The notes under the pieces: generated by a model
Seen by the model: the letters and a program-made list of their open reading frames with translations, nothing else
The model's database searches: none
What the model was told of the DNA's origin: nothing
Position numbers and translations under genes: made by a program
Shown here: positions 4,333 to 5,494 of the stretch, in pieces
Position numbering within the stretch: the stretch's first letter is position 1
Layout of the letters: the number at the start of each line of letters is the position of its first letter
NCBI GenBank assembly: GCA_030824835.1
Contig: JAPJRA010000301.1
Span: 1 to 5,494, forward strand
From: Geminicoccaceae bacterium
GTDB taxonomy: Bacteria; Pseudomonadota; Alphaproteobacteria; Geminicoccales; Geminicoccaceae
DNA length: 5,494 bases
Direction of reading: 5' to 3'

Positions 4333-5494
4333 TCCTGCCGTCGGTCACCAGGGACACTTTCCCACCCATGGCGGTGATGTAGTTCATCACCGTCGAGGCC
4401 AGCAGGCGCCCGGCGGACGCGTCGACGATCGCCTTGGCCTCCTTCAGGCTCTCGTAGCCGTCGCCGCCGCCCAGCAGGTAGTCGCTGGTCGCCAGCCGAT
4501 AGGTCGCCGCGGGATCGAGCCGTGTGCCTGCCACCGCGGCCTCGACGATGCGCGAGCCGGGCGGCTGCGCGGGATCGAAGACGAAGCTCATCCCGGAGAT
4601 CTGCGGGAAGCGCCCGGCCGAGTCATCGACCTGCGACACCCCGTTCTCCAGGGCCGCCAGGAGGTCGGCCCCGGTCACGTCGGCCAGCACGGCCACGTTG
4701 CCGAATGGCAGCTCGCTCAGGATGTCCCTGCGGGTCAGCTCGGTCCCGGCCGGGTAGAGCCGGTCGCCGCGGATGCCGCCACCGTTGGTCAGCGCCACCT
4801 CGGCACTCAGGGCATTGCGCAGCGCGTCGCCGACCAGGTCGCCAAAATTGGTCTCCTCGCTGCGCACGCTGCCGCGCCTCGTGTCCAGCTCGACCGTCGT
4901 GACGCCGACCGGCACCGCCAGCTCCCGGTCGAGCGTCGAGGTCCAGTTGGCCACGATCGCCTCGATCCCCGGCTCCGGCGGCACGCCTGCCGTCGACACG
5001 AAGCGCCAGGACGGCGTCAGGACGAGGACCTCCTTGTCCTTGACCGTGGCCCGGCCGACCTTGAGGTCGACCGCCGCCAGGTAGTGCAGGTCGGAGCCCG
5101 CCTTGACGATCAGCGTGTCGCGTTCGAGGAACGAGATCGGGTCGTGGTCGTGGCCGCCCAGCACGAGATCGATGTCCTCGATGGCGGCGACCAGGCTGCG
5201 GTCGTCGGCGAAGTAGAGATGGGTCATGGCGACCACGATGTCGGCGCCCATCTCCTTGAGGCGCTTGGCCGCGGCCGCGGCGATCACGGGCGGTGCCGCG
5301 AAGTCGATGCCGTCGCCGGGCGAGGACAGCGCGGCGGTGTCCGGCGTGAGCACGCCGAAGAAGCCCAGCTTGTAGCCGCCGACCTCGATCACCCTCAGGT
5401 CGACACTGCCGACCGCCGGCGCCCCGTCCGCCCCCAGCACGTTGGTGCCGAGCCAGGGGTAATGTGAGGCCTTGACGCGTTCCGCCGCCACCTC
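4316..5494 (-). CDS. 5'-nucleotidase / metallophosphatase family protein (C-terminal 392 residues)
   Basis: The frame is open to the right edge, so the N-terminus is missing. The GTG at 5491 is only the second visible codon, inside a conserved stretch, and is not a start. The family (UshA/CpdB/SoxB-like) hydrolyses nucleotides or related phosphoesters, usually outside the cytoplasm. The first metal-binding motifs (D-x-H and GNHEFD) and any signal peptide would lie outside the window. Visible residues 1-18 (EVAAERVKASHYPWLGTN) match the segment that normally follows GNHEFDFG. Later metallophosphatase motifs are present: AMTHL (89-93) and GGHDH (113-117). The C-terminal nucleotide-specificity domain has NFGDLVGDALRNAL (216-229), TNGGGIRGD (236-244), LSELPFGNV (259-267), GRFPQISGM (294-302) and SDYLLGGGDGY (337-347), including the usual substrate-stacking and ribose-binding positions. 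The exact substrate (AMP, UDP-sugar, 2',3'-cyclic nucleotide) is uncertain. It converges with the TetR gene, overlapping by 17 bp. Confidence 0.92.
   Translation of the reverse strand, partial: EVAAERVKASHYPWLGTNVLGADGAPAVGSVDLRVIEVGGYKLGFFGVLTPDTAALSSPGDGIDFAAPPVIAAAAAKRLKEMGADIVVAMTHLYFADDRSLVAAIEDIDLVLGGHDHDPISFLERDTLIVKAGSDLHYLAAVDLKVGRATVKDKEVLVLTPSWRFVSTAGVPPEPGIEAIVANWTSTLDRELAVPVGVTTVELDTRRGSVRSEETNFGDLVGDALRNALSAEVALTNGGGIRGDRLYPAGTELTRRDILSELPFGNVAVLADVTGADLLAALENGVSQVDDSAGRFPQISGMSFVFDPAQPPGSRIVEAAVAGTRLDPAATYRLATSDYLLGGGDGYESLKEAKAIVDASAGRLLASTVMNYITAMGGKVSLVTDGRIKRRG

Noticed and set aside
5489..5491. GTG as the start of the nucleotidase gene
   Set aside because: The sequence before and after it is a conserved internal segment of the metallophosphatase domain, and the first metal-binding motifs are missing, so the gene continues beyond the window.
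1..5494. Mobile elements, CRISPR arrays, tRNA or rRNA genes, toxin-antitoxin or defence systems
   Set aside because: No terminal repeats, transposase motifs, regularly spaced repeats, RNA-gene consensus sequences or relevant protein domains were seen. All seven genes belong to ordinary housekeeping or regulatory families.

Overview
The window looks like a chromosomal stretch of a GC-rich proteobacterium, most likely an alphaproteobacterium. By eye the base composition is about two-thirds G+C or more, third codon positions are strongly G/C, and the predicted proteins resemble families common in that group. No plasmid, phage or transposon gene is visible, and neither is an rRNA, tRNA or CRISPR array. 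Species cannot be told from the sequence.

There are seven protein genes, two of them cut by the window edges. From left to right they are: (1) the first 18 codons of an alpha/beta-hydrolase of the non-heme haloperoxidase type, minus strand; (2) a GlxA-type AraC regulator with a DJ-1/PfpI-like N-terminal domain, plus strand; (3) glutathione synthetase gshB, minus strand; (4) a HIT-family (histidine triad) nucleotide-binding protein, plus strand; (5) a zinc-less NADPH:quinone-type medium-chain oxidoreductase, minus strand; (6) a TetR-family repressor, plus strand; (7) the C-terminal part of a 5'-nucleotidase/metallophosphatase, minus strand. Coding density is high. The largest gap is 146 bp and no stretch above 300 bp lacks a gene.

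The layout is unusual because the strand flips at every junction. Three divergent intergenic regions (55-200, 2179-2290, 3663-3750) alternate with three tight convergent ends: a 37-bp gap, an 8-bp overlap and a 17-bp overlap. No two neighbours can therefore share an operon. The functional units are divergent pairs instead: GlxA regulator with hydrolase, and TetR repressor with oxidoreductase. The pair gshB and HIT gene is probably only positional.

The best-supported regulatory structure is the 88-bp region between the oxidoreductase and TetR genes. It holds a minus-strand promoter with a perfect TTGACA -35 box. It also holds two abutting 21-bp imperfect palindromes that lie across the spacer, the -10 box and the probable transcription start. 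This is the expected design for TetR repression of the oxidoreductase. Several products (glutathione synthetase, quinone oxidoreductase, haloperoxidase-like hydrolase) fit a loose theme of redox and electrophile handling, but that is inference. I see no clearly undescribed multi-gene system here.
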